DNA of 64,000 bases from Phialocephala subalpina (lineage: Eukaryota; Ascomycota; Leotiomycetes; Helotiales; Mollisiaceae): positions 1,035-65,034 of the forward strand of contig FJOG01000076.1 in assembly GCA_900073065.1 (NCBI GenBank). The letters run 5' to 3'. Position 1 is the stretch's first letter. Every line of letters begins with the position of its first letter. The translations under genes and the position numbers were made by a program. This document shows, in pieces, positions 40,296-51,588 of this stretch. The notes beneath the pieces are model-generated. The model saw nothing but the letters and a program-made list of their open reading frames with translations. It searched no databases and was not told the DNA's origin.

Positions 40296-40535
40296 TTATG
40301 GCAGGGCAGAATGGTTAGGCGGTGTATCACGTGGTCTAGTGAGGATATATTAAGAGATCTGGCATCTTGTATTCTTAGTTCTTTAGGCAGCTTTCTACGT
40401 GGTTCGCAGACACTAGAATTGACTCCAAGAAGTTTACCCCTCCATAATATACGCGATCGAAAAGAGAAAAGAGTGGGAAATGGAATGAAAAGGGAATTAC
40501 TAAATAATGCGTGCGTTATATACTAAAAAAAAGAG
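40296..40535 (+). mobile_element. Candidate tRNA-derived SINE
   Basis: A patch of about 240 bp with normal GC content stands alone in AT-rich DNA. It contains TGGTCTAGTGAGGATAT (about 40,331-40,347) and ATCTGGC about ten bases later; these match the A-box/D-arm region of eukaryotic tRNA-Glu (TGGTCTAGTGG-CTAGGATATCTGGC), apart from an inserted stretch and small gaps. A B-box-like GGTTCGCAGAC follows near 40,401. The patch ends in an A-rich tail (CTAAAAAAAAGAG). I see no clear target-site duplication. A decayed tRNA gene is the main alternative. Confidence 0.35.
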
Positions 40536-41120
40536 TAAAGGGAATTTATCAAATAATAATACGTTGTATTCATGCGATATATAAAGTAAAAAAATAAGAA
40601 AATAAAGTATAAATAGCGATTTAATAATAATTCGTTTTAATATTAATAGCGGATTTACGTTATTTTAATAAGTTCGTATAAAGAATTCGTCTAATTATAT
40701 AAAGTGAGATAATTATTATATTGAGTTAAATAATTACGTTTTTTTAATATAATTTTTAAATATTTATTAGAAAAAATATATTTATTATTAAAAATTAAAT
40801 TAGATTATAAAGTTATAATAATAAAGAAATCTTTAAGTATTAAATAATTTATTCTCGAAGTTTTTCGAGAGAAGAGTTATAAGCACGTAAGTAGTGTAAA
40901 TGCGATTATAATATGAAAATAATTACTCGATTTAGTAAATTTGCGAAGAATAAACGGAATTTAATAAAAAATTATTTATTGGAATGCGCTTAATATTGCG
41001 ATGTAAATGCAGCAATTCGCAAGCGGTTCGCTATTGTAGATATCGCGATTTCGAGGAGGCGCGATCTTGGAAATCTTGGTATTCGTAAAATCGCCTCGCT
41101 TAAGAAGCCGCTCGATAAAG
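40536..41120. other. AT-rich DNA
   Basis: No gene or clear repeat seen. The sequence becomes GC-richer near 40,980-41,110. Confidence 0.5.
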
Positions 41121-41326
41121 TATAGACTTTAGTAAATACTTGACTTTACTTTTATAATTATTCGTTATACGTAGTAGGGCCAGCAAAATAGAGTAATAGA
41201 AGGTTCTTATTATTTCTTAGAGAGTAAAAAGCTCTTTATATATTAGAAGATACGTAATTAATATAAACCTCCGAAATTATTACTATAAATAGGGATTTTT
41301 GAAGTAGAACAAATCGCTCCGCTATA
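41121..41326 (-). repeat. Truncated LTR, reverse orientation
   Basis: The reverse complement matches the first about 205 bp of the 268-bp Gypsy LTR. TATAGCGGAGCGATTTGTTC reads inward from 41,326, followed by the ATATATAAAGAGC block and TTATACGTAATAAC-like sequence in inverse order. Similarity stops near AAAGTCTATA at 41,121, so the LTR 3' end is missing. No internal element sequence is attached. It keeps GGAGCG where the 5' LTR has GGAACG, so it is less mutated there. Confidence 0.85.
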
Positions 41327-42446
41327 TTATCCACTCGGCAATCTTAGTTTTAATTGTAATACTAACGTTATTACCGCCATTACTACTATTATCGTTAGAA
41401 ATATTATCGCGTGTTTAACGCGTCGCGTTTACTATTTAATAACGCGCGTTCTTCTCTCGGAATTACGTTTGCAATTGGATTACCTTAAATAGCTCCGCGT
41501 TTATAAAGCGTTTCTTATCGTACTTCGCATTACAATGCTACCGTATAACGCTCCGATTAGTCGTTTTATGCGCGTAGTTTCGGCATTAAAAGCCATCGAT
41601 AATTGGGAAAACCGATTAAAGTAAAGAGCCGTCTAATAGTAGCGGTACGCTATAGAAATCATATTGCCATTACCGTTGCTTGAAGTACTCGGCGAACTAT
41701 TATCAAGATTCGAGTCGAACTTGGTGTTTCCGATGTAAGTGGTTACTGATTCTATCTAGATGTAGAGTTTATTAGTAATCGGTCGCGTAGTAGATAATTA
41801 CGTGGAACTCCGAGTTTAAAGTGAGCTACGGCCTTAAGGCTTCGAGTAGTGGCAGCGGCAATTGTATTAAGTCAATAGATATCGTGAGATCGGTCAATTG
41901 ATAAGAATTAAGTGTAGTAGCTCGAACTTGGAGAGCCTATTTACTGAATATGTCCAGTAAATAAGTTGGGGCGCACGGGCCAATAACTGCCCCCGGCGCG
42001 GGTGCGGGCCCCACCAAAAGAGCCCATTTTGTCGACAAATTGGGCCGGGAATACTATTAGGGCCATGCATTAAACAGCCAATGGGAATAAATCAAATTAA
42101 GCCCATATATCCGAAGTAGCAAGCCACGCGCCAATGCCAACATTCCAGTAAGGCCGAGAGCTGGCATTTCAGCAATATAATTGGGCGAGATCGCAACCAC
42201 TACCAATGCATTCGGTGAAAGAAAGTGGCCTAGCGGTTGGAAGCCACCGATCAAGAATCGTTGCTCTGTGATCAAATGATGACCACACCGAAATATTTTC
42301 CCACATTCTGATAGTTTCTTTTTGATAATAACAGTGGCAAACCTTGCGAATTTGATGGGGAGATAGATCTTCTAAATTAGTTCACCAAACTTCGCGAGTA
42401 AGTGTTCGCAAGTCGTCAGGTAAGGCTGTTTGCGGAGGGGCGAGCA
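41327..42446. other. Boundary between AT-rich and gene-rich DNA
   Basis: Composition rises from AT-rich to normal across this stretch. It includes an inverted repeat ATTTACTG/CAGTAAAT (41939-41946 and 41955-41962), a GC-rich patch (about 41,970-42,018) and a near-perfect 24-bp palindrome centred on GTCGAC at 42022-42045. A minus-strand open frame at 42057-42275 (72 codons, hydrophobic) resembles nothing I know and is not supported as a gene. The promoter of the next gene presumably lies at 42,300-42,446. Confidence 0.5.
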
Positions 42447-45400
42447 ATGTCGGACATTGAAGAGCCTGGATTCATCACCATCGCTGCAAATGGCATGCAG
42501 CCAGAGAGCGAAAGCTCTTCCAGCTACAGTGTAAGCTCACACTCATAGGGTTTCAGAACGATGCACTAACTTGTCAAATAGGCGGGAGAAAGTGCAATAA
42601 CCACACCCTCGCCGAGGACCCATGACACTAGTCGATCAGTATATCATGTGAAAGACCTGCGGGAATTTTCTTTACAGCTTAATGAGGTATACTTCCCAAC
42701 GACCGGTCCGAGATCTGAAGACTCTCGAGAATAAGCACTCTTTGAATGTTATAGGCGTCACTCTGCCCAGCAGGTACAGTAAGCTAACTTCCACGAGGCT
42801 GCGAGACGAGCTTTCCCAAACAAAAGCCTCGACAGGAACCGTTACAAAGATGCTGAAGTCGTCTTGATCAGGTGGAAGGACGATAATCGTCTCGGAGTAT
42901 CATGTGAACTCGAGGATCTCGCCAGGGTGTTCGTGATAGGTTATGGGTTTAAAACCACAACATGGCTTATCCCAACTGAAGATCCCCTCGAGGATATAAT
43001 GGGCAGGTCTTTGTCTCTGATTAAAGAAGCTGGAAAAGAGGGAAAACTTCTAGTCGTCTACTACGCCGGACATGCAGCCATGAATGAGGATCGTCAACAA
43101 GTCTGGTTCAGGTATGTAGTCTCTTGATCCCAGCAGTCTAAGCCCATATCTATTGGGTAAACTAATATGTATCTTGTAGGACAGGACAGCCAAAAGAAGG
43201 ATTCTTAGAGTGGTTTGCTATTCAGCAACTTTTCCTAAAAGCCAAGGCTGATGTTCTGTTTCTCTTGGACTGTTGTGCGGCTGCTTCTGCTACAACGAAA
43301 TCCCAATTTGTCTCCGGCGTGAAGGAGACAATTGGCGCTTGTGGGTTTGAATCGAAAGCTCCTGAACCAGGATCACACTCCTTCACTTGTGAGCTTATTG
43401 AGGTTTTGAACAAGTGGAAGGAGAAAGCTCCGTTCTCAGTTGCAATGCTCCACAGTGAGCTACTGGCCAACTTGCGCCATCCAAAGCCCAAAAGGGACAT
43501 GTTTGGCCAAATGGTAGAGTCCAGAAGGACTCCAGTGTACGTTGTCACCACTTCCAATGCCAGGGCTGTGAGCATCGAACTTGGGCGGCGACATGCACAG
43601 AGAGACAGTCCAAGCGAAGATTCCAGACCTCAGAAAAGACGGAGAATGTCCCCAAATGAATCCTCTGCAAATTGGGAGGATTTCCAGGATTCGAAATCTT
43701 CGGCAGATATTCCGCCTTCATCCACGAGCGACGATGCTTCTGCCACACCCCATTCCCAGGAAGATCAGCCCGGTGCTGGAAAGTACGCCAAGGATCAACT
43801 TAATCGAGTTCTTCCAGGCGGCGACCTTGCAATACCTCATGTTCTCGTCTCTTTGGCTCTGGAGGGCGAACAGCTTTTAGAAATTGGGGCATGGAAAAAG
43901 TGGTTGAGTGACTGCCCTTGCTTTGCAAAGTATGCTAAGGTCGAGGGCCTCTATCGCAGTCATTCCTCCCTCCTTATTCTATCATTACCAGTCATTATCT
44001 GGGACATGCTGCCAGATAATCAAGCTTGTTCCTTCATTGGGTACGTCAACTCCTCGAATCATATCCGACAGGAAATTTGCCGGGACAGCCAGGATTTAGA
44101 AACGTGGTTAAGTTCCGAGGTGGAATGGGAGAATGATTGGGGAAGTCTGCCGTCTGCAGGGCCTTCAATTTCTCGACTGAACACATCGCACGACGAGAAC
44201 TCAACCCACAGCCCGGAGTTGCCTCATCTTGTTTCACGTCCATCCACTGAGAGTACTATTCCACTAAGGCAGCATATCGTCCATACAGAACCAACCTCCG
44301 AACTTATGCCCATCGCTCCATGGGGTGAATATCGACCAAGCGGGACTCCGCTGGAGTATGGATCGAATGTTACTCACAAACCGCCAAACCTGACAGAGAA
44401 CGTGTCAGAGGATGTTATCTCTACCCTTTCCCTTGCTGTAAGTCTCTAAAATAACTTTTATCCTCATCAAACAATGTTTGCCCCTGAGAAAGCATCTTAC
44501 TGTGAGAAACTGGGCTCATTTGCCTCTAGGAAAGCATGATTCAACCCCCTGGGCAGGATTTATCCTCCGACACACAACAGCTAGATACACAAGCAGGTCG
44601 TCAACAGCCACACATTAGCTCTGGATACACCACAACTGCGATCAGTCGAGACGAATACACCTACTCATCGCTCGGTCAACGGAACGATATTAGACTCGTC
44701 CTCCTCCAACCAGGTCATAAGGGAGATATAGTTCAAATATCGTTGATCAACGCTTCCTTTGACGAGTCACCTCGATACGAGGCAATGTCATACACCTGGG
44801 GAGATTCATATAATGACGGTCAAATCTTGGTTGATAATCAGACGTTTAGTATCTCGCGCAATTTAGCAGATGCTCTTCTGTTTCTACGGCTGGAGGACAA
44901 GCCTCGAACGTTATGGATTGACGCCATCTGCATCAACCAAGCAGATATTGCTGAACGAAATGCCCAAATTTCGAAAATGAGAGCCATCTACCAATTCGCC
45001 AAACAAGTCGTTGTCTGGCTCGGACCCGAAACCGATTCTAGTCGCAAGGCATTCGAGTATCTGAATCGAAACGGCACTAAGCTACTCCTAGGAAATTCCA
45101 CTCAGATTCCCTCGCAAAAAAGTTTGGATTCAATATGGGGAGCTTTGACTCTCGATATATTCGCTAGGCCATATTGGAAGCGGTTATGGATTCTCCAGGA
45201 GATTACAAATGCAACTCAGATCCAGGTTGTTTGCGGATCATCGACTATTGACGGAGATCTCCTTTTGGCTTCAAGAAAACTGGGGCCTATCCATCACCCA
45301 TTCCCGTATTTTGTTTCGCTGCAGGCACCTATAAAAGCTGTAGAGGAGTCACTCACACTTTCTTGGATCGAAGACTTGGGCTGGAGCCGACAGCGTAAAA

Positions 45401-46407
45401 TTGAAGGATTCCACTCCATTAGCATCAAGGAACTACTTATGAATACCCAAACGTTCCAATGCACCGATCCACGGGATAGGATTTATGCACTCCTTGGACT
45501 TGCTGATACTGACCATCAAATCATCAAACCCGATTACAGAAAATCTTTGAGGGAGGTATATACCGAATTTGCCAAATCTCATATCAAAAAATACGCTCAG
45601 ATCGATATCATCCTTCCGAGAAGAAAGAGCCGCATATCGGAGTTGCCCTCATGGGTCCCCAACTGGAATCAACCTCCGATGGCTCTCGGGACATTTGACA
45701 GCAGTTACAATCTCTACGATGCAGCAAACAGGTCGTCCTTATCTGCTTCGTTGTCGAGTCCACCCTTCGAGCTGTATCTGAAGGGCTTCATGTTTCGTTC
45801 CATCGAGCAAGTGGCGGTAGTAGTGAATTTCAAGCCCGACCAGCATCCTCCTGACTTGGGCTTGGTGGGTAGGGTCATGGGAGTGACATCTTCAGGATCA
45901 TGGTACCTGACGGGCGAAGAGATGACCATCGCTATAGCAAGAACCTTGACCGGCGATCTGAACTGGAAGGGCGAACGCCTGCGCCAAGGTTCGACTATTT
46001 TGGATCTATGGAGGGAGAATTTCAATGTTCCTGACAACGAGCATCCTCATCAGGTGCCTAGGGACCAGCAACTGCGTGCACTCCGAAGAAGCATGCTTGA
46101 AGTGTTCTATAGATCTATCGAGGAAATGCGCTTCGTGGTTCTGCATGAGGGGTACATTGGCCTTGCTCCAGGCAACGTAAGAGTAGGAGATCTAGTCTGC
46201 ATTATTTTCGGCTGCAGGCTCCCAGTAGTCTTACGCAAAGAAGATGGACGTTATATTTTTATAGGCTCATGGTAAGCTCATAAACTTTCTCGTTCTTGGC
46301 ACTAGAAAGCTAATGCTCATAGCTACGTACACGGAATCATGGATGGAGAAGCCATGGATCAGTTCCAAGGAGGAAAACTGAAGGGCGAGACATTTATTCT
46401 AGTATAA
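42447..46407 (+). CDS. Caspase-like peptidase and HET domain fusion protein
   Basis: Six exons are inferred: 42447-42530, 42582-42686, 42798-43111, 43180-44437, 44530-46271 and 46323-46407, giving 1,195 codons in frame. Residues about 79-210 form a caspase-like (C14) domain with the catalytic His in YYAGHA (H155) and Cys in LLDCCAA (C199/C200). Residues about 380-470 match the conserved tail of such fungal proteins (PHVLVSLALEGEQ, WKKWLSDCPCFAKYAKVEG). A HET domain (PF06985) follows, with YEAMSYTWGD (about 670) and LWIDAICINQ (about 715-724), and the typical HET C-terminus YVHGIMDGEAM is restored by the last intron. The caspase and HET parts could be two genes: there is a stop at 44447-44449 and an ATG at 44536. 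But only 86 bp separate them, and GTAAGT/CTCTAG splicing at 44438-44529 joins them in frame. HET domains trigger cell death in fungal incompatibility, so a death-effector role in the cytosol is likely, by inference. Confidence 0.85.
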
Positions 46408-47057
46408 TAGGTTTAGAGGAGTTGGTGTTATAGTTCGTTTATTTTATGTGTTTGTTTGGATTGAATCAATAGGAGGAGGATGGTTGTAATAATCGTTGTA
46501 GTATTGATATTACAGCGTACGACGGAAACACCGACTCTATTACAGGCAATATCCCTCGATGTCAGTTGAGGACTCGTAATCAGGCTTTGTATTTGCTTGA
46601 CTTATTTAGCTCACCTTGAGCACAAAGAATCCATAGTAATAATCCAGCGCGGGAATAAATCTGATGCCGGGCGCAATACCATGGTAGAAACATGGCATAA
46701 AATTGTTTCACAGTATATGCGCTGCCGCAGAGTGTTCGGTCCCGAGGTTGCGTCACCGCCAGCAGTCCTCATTCTTCTCGGCGACTCGGCTCCAAATGGA
46801 TAAACATGAAGCTGCACGAATGAAGTAAGGTACCCGCAGCTGACAAGCATGTCGTAGGTCTAATCTCCGCGTGCAGATCCGACAGTCACTGCCAGCCGGT
46901 CGGGCATATTTGTTGCCTGTATCCATATCAAGTTATACAATATATATAACATACATATATCTAATAAGTCAGTCTATTTCGTCCTTCTCTCAGTGTTCTG
47001 ACTTCCGCGTAGACCGAACTGCATCTCTCCATCCACTCCGTCTCTCTCCAGTCTTCC
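46408..47057. other. Intergenic region
   Basis: Holds the 3' end of the caspase-HET gene and the promoter of the following secreted-protein gene. A C/T-rich leader (CTCTCTCCAGTCTTCC) precedes the ATG at 47058. Short open frames on both strands here lack family features. Confidence 0.5.
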
Positions 47058-48197
47058 ATGATGCACAACCCCTTTACTTGGGGTCTCCCGGCCTTGAGCA
47101 TTCTTGCTTCCATCTCCATCACCTCCACCCCCATCGTCGCCGATTCCCTAGCAGGGCGAGGAACTCCTTCACTCCCATTGCCAGTGACCCTTGTGCACGC
47201 CTTTGAGGTAGGCGATTGGTGCGAGAATCTCGCCGTGCGCGCAAATGGCCAAATCCTCGTTTCGCGCCTCGATACCCCCGTAGTCCTACAAGTCGACCCG
47301 ACAGGTATCGTCGAGCCGGTCACAGTCTTCGCCTGGAACACGTCAGAATACAGAGGCGCACTTGGCATCTCCGAGACAACCCCCGACGTCTTCTACGTGA
47401 TCCTCTCGGCCTTCATCAATAGTTCCTTCGTCAGGACGAGTGGCGTCAACTCGATCTTTGAGATCGATATGAACAGCTTTGCGATCACCAACGGCACCGT
47501 CACCCAGAACGCGACTGTCACAAAGCTCGTGGATATTCCGAGCTCCGACTCCCTGAACGGCATGACGACGCTCGATGACTCGAACATCTTCGTTGGAGAC
47601 GTCTATAACGGCTGGGTATACAAGGTTAATACCACGAACGGCAGCTACAGCATCGCGATCAACGACCCTAACATGAAAGCCCCCGTCGGCGCCACGACTC
47701 ATCTCGGTGTGAATGGGCTCAAGATCCACGACTTTTACCTCTACTGGACGAATAGTGCCGTCGGTTCACTGAATCGGATCCAGATAACTGCTGATGGGAC
47801 ACCAGTCGGCAACTCGAGTGTGGTGTTCGCGAACGAGGCTGGGACGGATGATTTCGTTTTTAAGGGTGATGGGACTGCTTTTGTGGCGCTCAATTCGCAG
47901 AATCAATTAGCTGCACTGTTCGAGGGTTCGAGCACGCTAGTAACCGTTGCGGGTAGCAATTTCTCGACGGCTCTGGCGGGTGTTACTGCGGGCCGATTTG
48001 GAAGGCTGCCGGATGATTTGAATCGGCTGTATGTAAGCACGAAGGGAGGTAAGTTTTGTGATTTTCTATCTGTTGCACATTCTAATGAATAGATGGTATC
48101 GAATACTAACTTTGCGTCGTTAGCCAGTACGACTCCTATTAACGGTACTATTCTTGTAGGTGCCTCGGTCTCATATATTGATACTACTGGGCTTTAA
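47058..48197 (+). CDS. Secreted SMP-30-like beta-propeller protein
   Basis: Two exons (47058-48048 and 48124-48197, intron GTAAGT...TTAG) give 354 residues. The N-terminus has a hydrophobic signal peptide (about residues 1-30, ending near IVADS). The body reads like the SMP-30/gluconolactonase-type six-bladed propeller found in many fungal secreted proteins: VTLVHAFEVGDWCENLAVR, then GQILVSRLDTP, then TTLDDSNIFVGDVYNGWVYKV, then HLGVNGLKIHDFYLYWTNS. Many N-X-S/T sites fit secretion. Without the intron the frame would end in an unrelated tail (KFCDFLSVAHSNE), whereas splicing gives TKGASTTPINGTILVGASV, a better propeller closing strand. The substrate is unknown. It lies upstream of two other secreted-protein genes, but shared function is not shown. 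Confidence 0.85.
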
Positions 48198-48747
48198 AAA
48201 GATTTGTTTTTGGGGAAAAGACTTATTTACTATTATTAACCCTCTTTCTGCTTTGTGCCTCTCTGCTTCATACGACTCTTGAAGTTCTTCATCAAGTTTT
48301 GTACGTAGATTTTCATGGATACCAGCACTTCTATAGGTACCAATCAAAATTTTGCATAATAATTTTCATTGGAGCGAGATACGTCGATTTATATCGCGTC
48401 TTGATGGCTCGCTTATTCGATGCGCGGCTTCTTCGAATATTCCCCCCACCAACTGGCAATTTTCAAATTCACCCTTCTAAAATAAGTTGGAATGTCGAGG
48501 TCAAAGCAGTTATAGCCAAAGGATTGGTAACTTCTACCACAGTCCATGGAGTCTTCTTTGAGCAGGTTCCATAGGCGTGCAGCTACAACAGGACTCGCCG
48601 ATGCACTTGTATCACTTTTGAGAAAATAAATGGTGAATGAAACCGCTCGGAGCGCATCGGAGCGCATTAGATTAAGTATAATAAGAGTAAGGAAGCGGGC
48701 AGATGCGCTATTGATAGAAACCTCCCTTATCCCCTCGCACTACAATA
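48198..48747. other. Intergenic region between convergent genes
   Basis: Separates the 3' ends of the propeller gene (plus) and the GlcG-like gene (minus). No supported gene. TCGGAGCGCA occurs twice in a row near 48,647-48,668. Confidence 0.5.
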
Positions 48748-49327
48748 TCACAGCTTCAAGGTCGTGTTAACCGCCAAAATTCCAGCCGTCGCAGCATCAA
48801 TATCCTGCGGCGACGTTCCACCACACACACTGACAGCGGCGTAGAAAGTGCCATTGACGAGCAGTGGCAACGCGCCTGGAATAGCTGTCATGCCGCCGTT
48901 CGTGAACTCGATGCCGTAGATCTCGCCCCCGGGCTGGATCAGGGGTTGCAGTTCGGCAGTGCTTAGCCCGCCGTTAAAGAGGCTAACCGTGCGTGCCTTT
49001 CTAATACATGTATCAACGCTCTCGAGGTATGCGTTATCCATGCGTAAGATGGCGATCGGATAGCCGTAAGGGTCTGCGACAACGATAGTGGACGGAGCGC
49101 TATAAAGTTGAGGCGCCTGTTAGCACACGCCTGCGAGGGGTTGAAGTGAAAAAATACCTGTTGGCGGCTGCCTTGGAGGCTGCTGCCTCGACGATAATCA
49201 TGGCCTGACGTGCATTGAGCACGAAGCGTTCGTTGGGAGGTTTTAGAGTATCAGCGTTGATGGTAAAGATAGAGTCGGATAGAAATACAACAGCAAGCGT
49301 TATAGCTAGCGGCCAGGCGTTCTTCAT
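48748..49327 (-). CDS. Secreted GlcG/HbpS (DUF336) family protein
   Basis: Two exons on the minus strand (49327-49158, then 49099-48748; intron GTATTT...TATAG with branch GCTAAC) give 173 residues. An N-terminal signal peptide (about residues 1-25, MKNAWPLAITLAVVFLSDS) is followed by the family's pattern. A helix carries ARQAMIIVEAAASKAAANS, then STIVVADPYGYPIAILRMD, then AYLESVDTCIRKARTVSLF, then the glycine-rich IPGALPLLVNGTFYAAVSV and CGGTSPQDIDAATAGI. These fit the GlcG/HbpS-like fold, whose bacterial members bind haem or act in oxidative stress. The fungal role is not known to me. The length is slightly above the usual 140-150 because of the signal peptide. Confidence 0.85.
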
Positions 49328-50020
49328 ATCGACAGTAGTAAGCGAAGATTCTGTGCTAAGAATGGCGAATAAAGGAGGAGCACGAGTGTTAGAGAACGAA
49401 GGATGGGTTTAGGGTGGTACCAAAGGTTTTATTATAATTGCACCAGCTTGCTATGTATGAGATAGGAGTTATTACGGAATCGCCGGAAAGGCCAAAATGG
49501 TTTGCTCCTGCGTATTAGAATGCATTAAAAACAAAATATAGTAGTGCTTAGAAAGAACCATAGGACTCCGCTCCGAAGGATGATGAGATACGAACTGTAT
49601 TAGAGTTTCGGGGTGCTCGTAACAACCGCTCCGTGGAAGCGGCCCGTATAGCAGGTGCTAACGTCCGCAGCACGTGACGCACATCTGGAATCCACCAGAG
49701 CTGTGACAGAACGTGGGGTATCGCGATGTTTTCGGCCATGCTTCGACCCACCATGCCCTGCAATTGTTTCAACACATCGCTGCCAAGCTCGCCAGCGTTC
49801 CCAATTGATATCGCGAGATTGTTTCTTGTTTGTTTGTAACACCTCACAACGCAGAGCCTCCGTGATGGCGTGAGAGAAGTCTCTTCAAGCTGCGCATATA
49901 AGTATCCTTATAGCATCGCGAATCATGGATCGCATCACGGCAAGCAAGTCTTAAGCATCTCGTTCTTTTCAAACTATACATTCATTTCAGCGATCTGTGA
50001 TCCGCGTACATTCTTTCAAA
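49328..50020. other. Divergent promoter region
   Basis: Lies between the 5' ends of the GlcG-like gene (minus) and the AA9 gene (plus). A minus-strand open frame at 49548-49847 has no recognisable features. CACGTGACGC is present near 49,672. Confidence 0.45.
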
Positions 50021-51394
50021 ATGCTTTCTCACGTTGCCATTGCATCCCTCCTCACCGTCGTCTCGGCGCACCAAAACTTCCACCAATTCTGGGTCAACGA
50101 TGTCACTCCGGGATACCAAGTCGCGATCCGAATGCCTCCTTCCAACAGCCCGGTGGTACGTCCCCTTTGCACGTCTTTCAATCCTCGCTGAACTCTCCCA
50201 GACAGATGTGACCTCCAACGATATCGCCTGCAACGTCAACGGAAACAATGTCCCATCAGGTGTCGCGACAGCCGCTGCCAACGAAGGTGATTCCATCAAG
50301 GTTCAATGGGACAGCTCATCCCACCCCGGACCCATCACACACTTCCTCTTCGGACCTGTCACCAATGCTTCAATGGCGACTGGTGTTGGTTCTTGGGTCA
50401 AGATTGACGAGTTCGATTCTGACAATGGAACATGGGCCAACGCAATCATGGAGGCTCAAAATATGACCTATACCTTCAACCTTCCCACTGGTCTGGCGAG
50501 TGGTGACTACCTCCTGCGATCAGAGATGTTGGCGCTTCACGGCTCGCAGACCCTTGGTGGAGCCCAATTCTACATCGGATGTGCTCAGCTCACCATCACG
50601 GGTACCGCTGGAGATTCTTGTAGCCCAAGCATTCAATTGCCAGGTGCATACAACAAGACTGCCGATGACATATACATCCCCAACTTCTACAATGGTGAGT
50701 CCGGGATACCTGCTTGCTTCTCAGATACTGACTTCACGCAGGCTTCGACATCTCGACCTACACCGCACCCGGAGGGGCTGTCGCGACATGCGGAACTGGA
50801 TCTGGTGGCGCATCTGTCGTTGCTTCGAGCTCAGCCGTGCCCACCTCTGCACCTGTCAACTCAGTCTCATCTGAAGCCGCTGTTTCCACCTCAGTAATCG
50901 CATCATCATCCGAGATTGCCGTCTCTTCAGCTGTTCCATCTACCTCCGAAGCTGTCGCATCGTCTTCCATCCTCTCCACCTCAACTGCCAACCTCGCCGC
51001 AGTCACTAGTGCTCCATCCACCAACGGCACTGCCTCTCGCACCAAGTCAGCCTGCAAAGCCAAAACGTCTAGTCTCGCTGCCTTGAGCGGCGCCGCCTCA
51101 GCTGCTCCCACCATGTCCAAGTCTGCTTGCAAGAACAAGTCAAAGACCGCATCTGCAACCAAGCCAATCCTATCCAGCGGCGCCACCCAAGTGCAAATCC
51201 AGACTTCAACTTCCGCAGTACCAACTACTCTCCAAACCATCGCCGCATCAACCTCATCTGCACCTGTCTCAACGTCCACCGCTTCAGCAGAGTTGGTTCC
51301 ATCCGGAACTACCCTCGACAACCTTATGTCTTGGATCTCCTCATTCTACTCAGCCAATAAGGGCACATCGTACACCGGAAGTACGTCAGCTTAA
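50021..51394 (+). CDS. AA9 lytic polysaccharide monooxygenase, secreted
   Basis: Three exons (50021-50155, 50202-50694, 50742-51394) give 426 residues. The signal peptide is residues 1-16, ending VVSA, so the mature protein starts with His17, the copper-binding histidine of the family. The second copper His is H86 in the HPGPITHF motif, and the axial Tyr is Y169 in QFYIGCAQL. C55 and C172 fit the usual disulfide. Enzymes of this family cut cellulose or other beta-1,4-glucans oxidatively outside the cell. After the catalytic domain (to about residue 235) comes a long Ser/Thr/Ala-rich region, two KSACKxK motifs (about 337 and 365) and a short conserved-looking end (LDNLMSWISSFYSANKG), with no cellulose-binding CBM1. 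A start at 49997 is possible but would spoil the signal peptide. Confidence 0.93.
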
Positions 51395-51588
51395 GCATTT
51401 CATGTCTCGAGGCCTCGTTGGGAGCATTTTGATCACAAGTTCGATCGGTAGAAGTGGATGTGTGGTCTCATTGCTACGCGATGAATTCTTGTATATATTT
51501 ACTTTTTCATGTACAAACATTTGGAAATGACTGGGTACACAACCCTCGAGCGACCAATTCAAAACTTCCTGTTCAATCGTGCTTCAAA

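Noticed and set aside
40331..40411. Functional tRNA-Glu gene
   Set aside because: The A-box region matches but an insertion disrupts the D-arm/anticodon spacing, no Glu anticodon loop could be placed and the B-box has mismatches, so no cloverleaf fits.
42057..42275. Hydrophobic 72-codon minus-strand frame in the boundary region
   Set aside because: Too short, no homology recognised, no splice sites extending it; left as unexplained sequence.
44447..44449. Stop codon taken as the end of a separate caspase gene
   Set aside because: It lies inside a GTAAGT...CTCTAG intron that preserves the frame, and only 86 bp would separate two genes; fusion is the simpler reading, though transcripts should decide.
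49548..49847. Minus-strand open frames of 80-99 codons in the AA9/GlcG promoter region
   Set aside because: No domain, no splice support, and competing frames on both strands.
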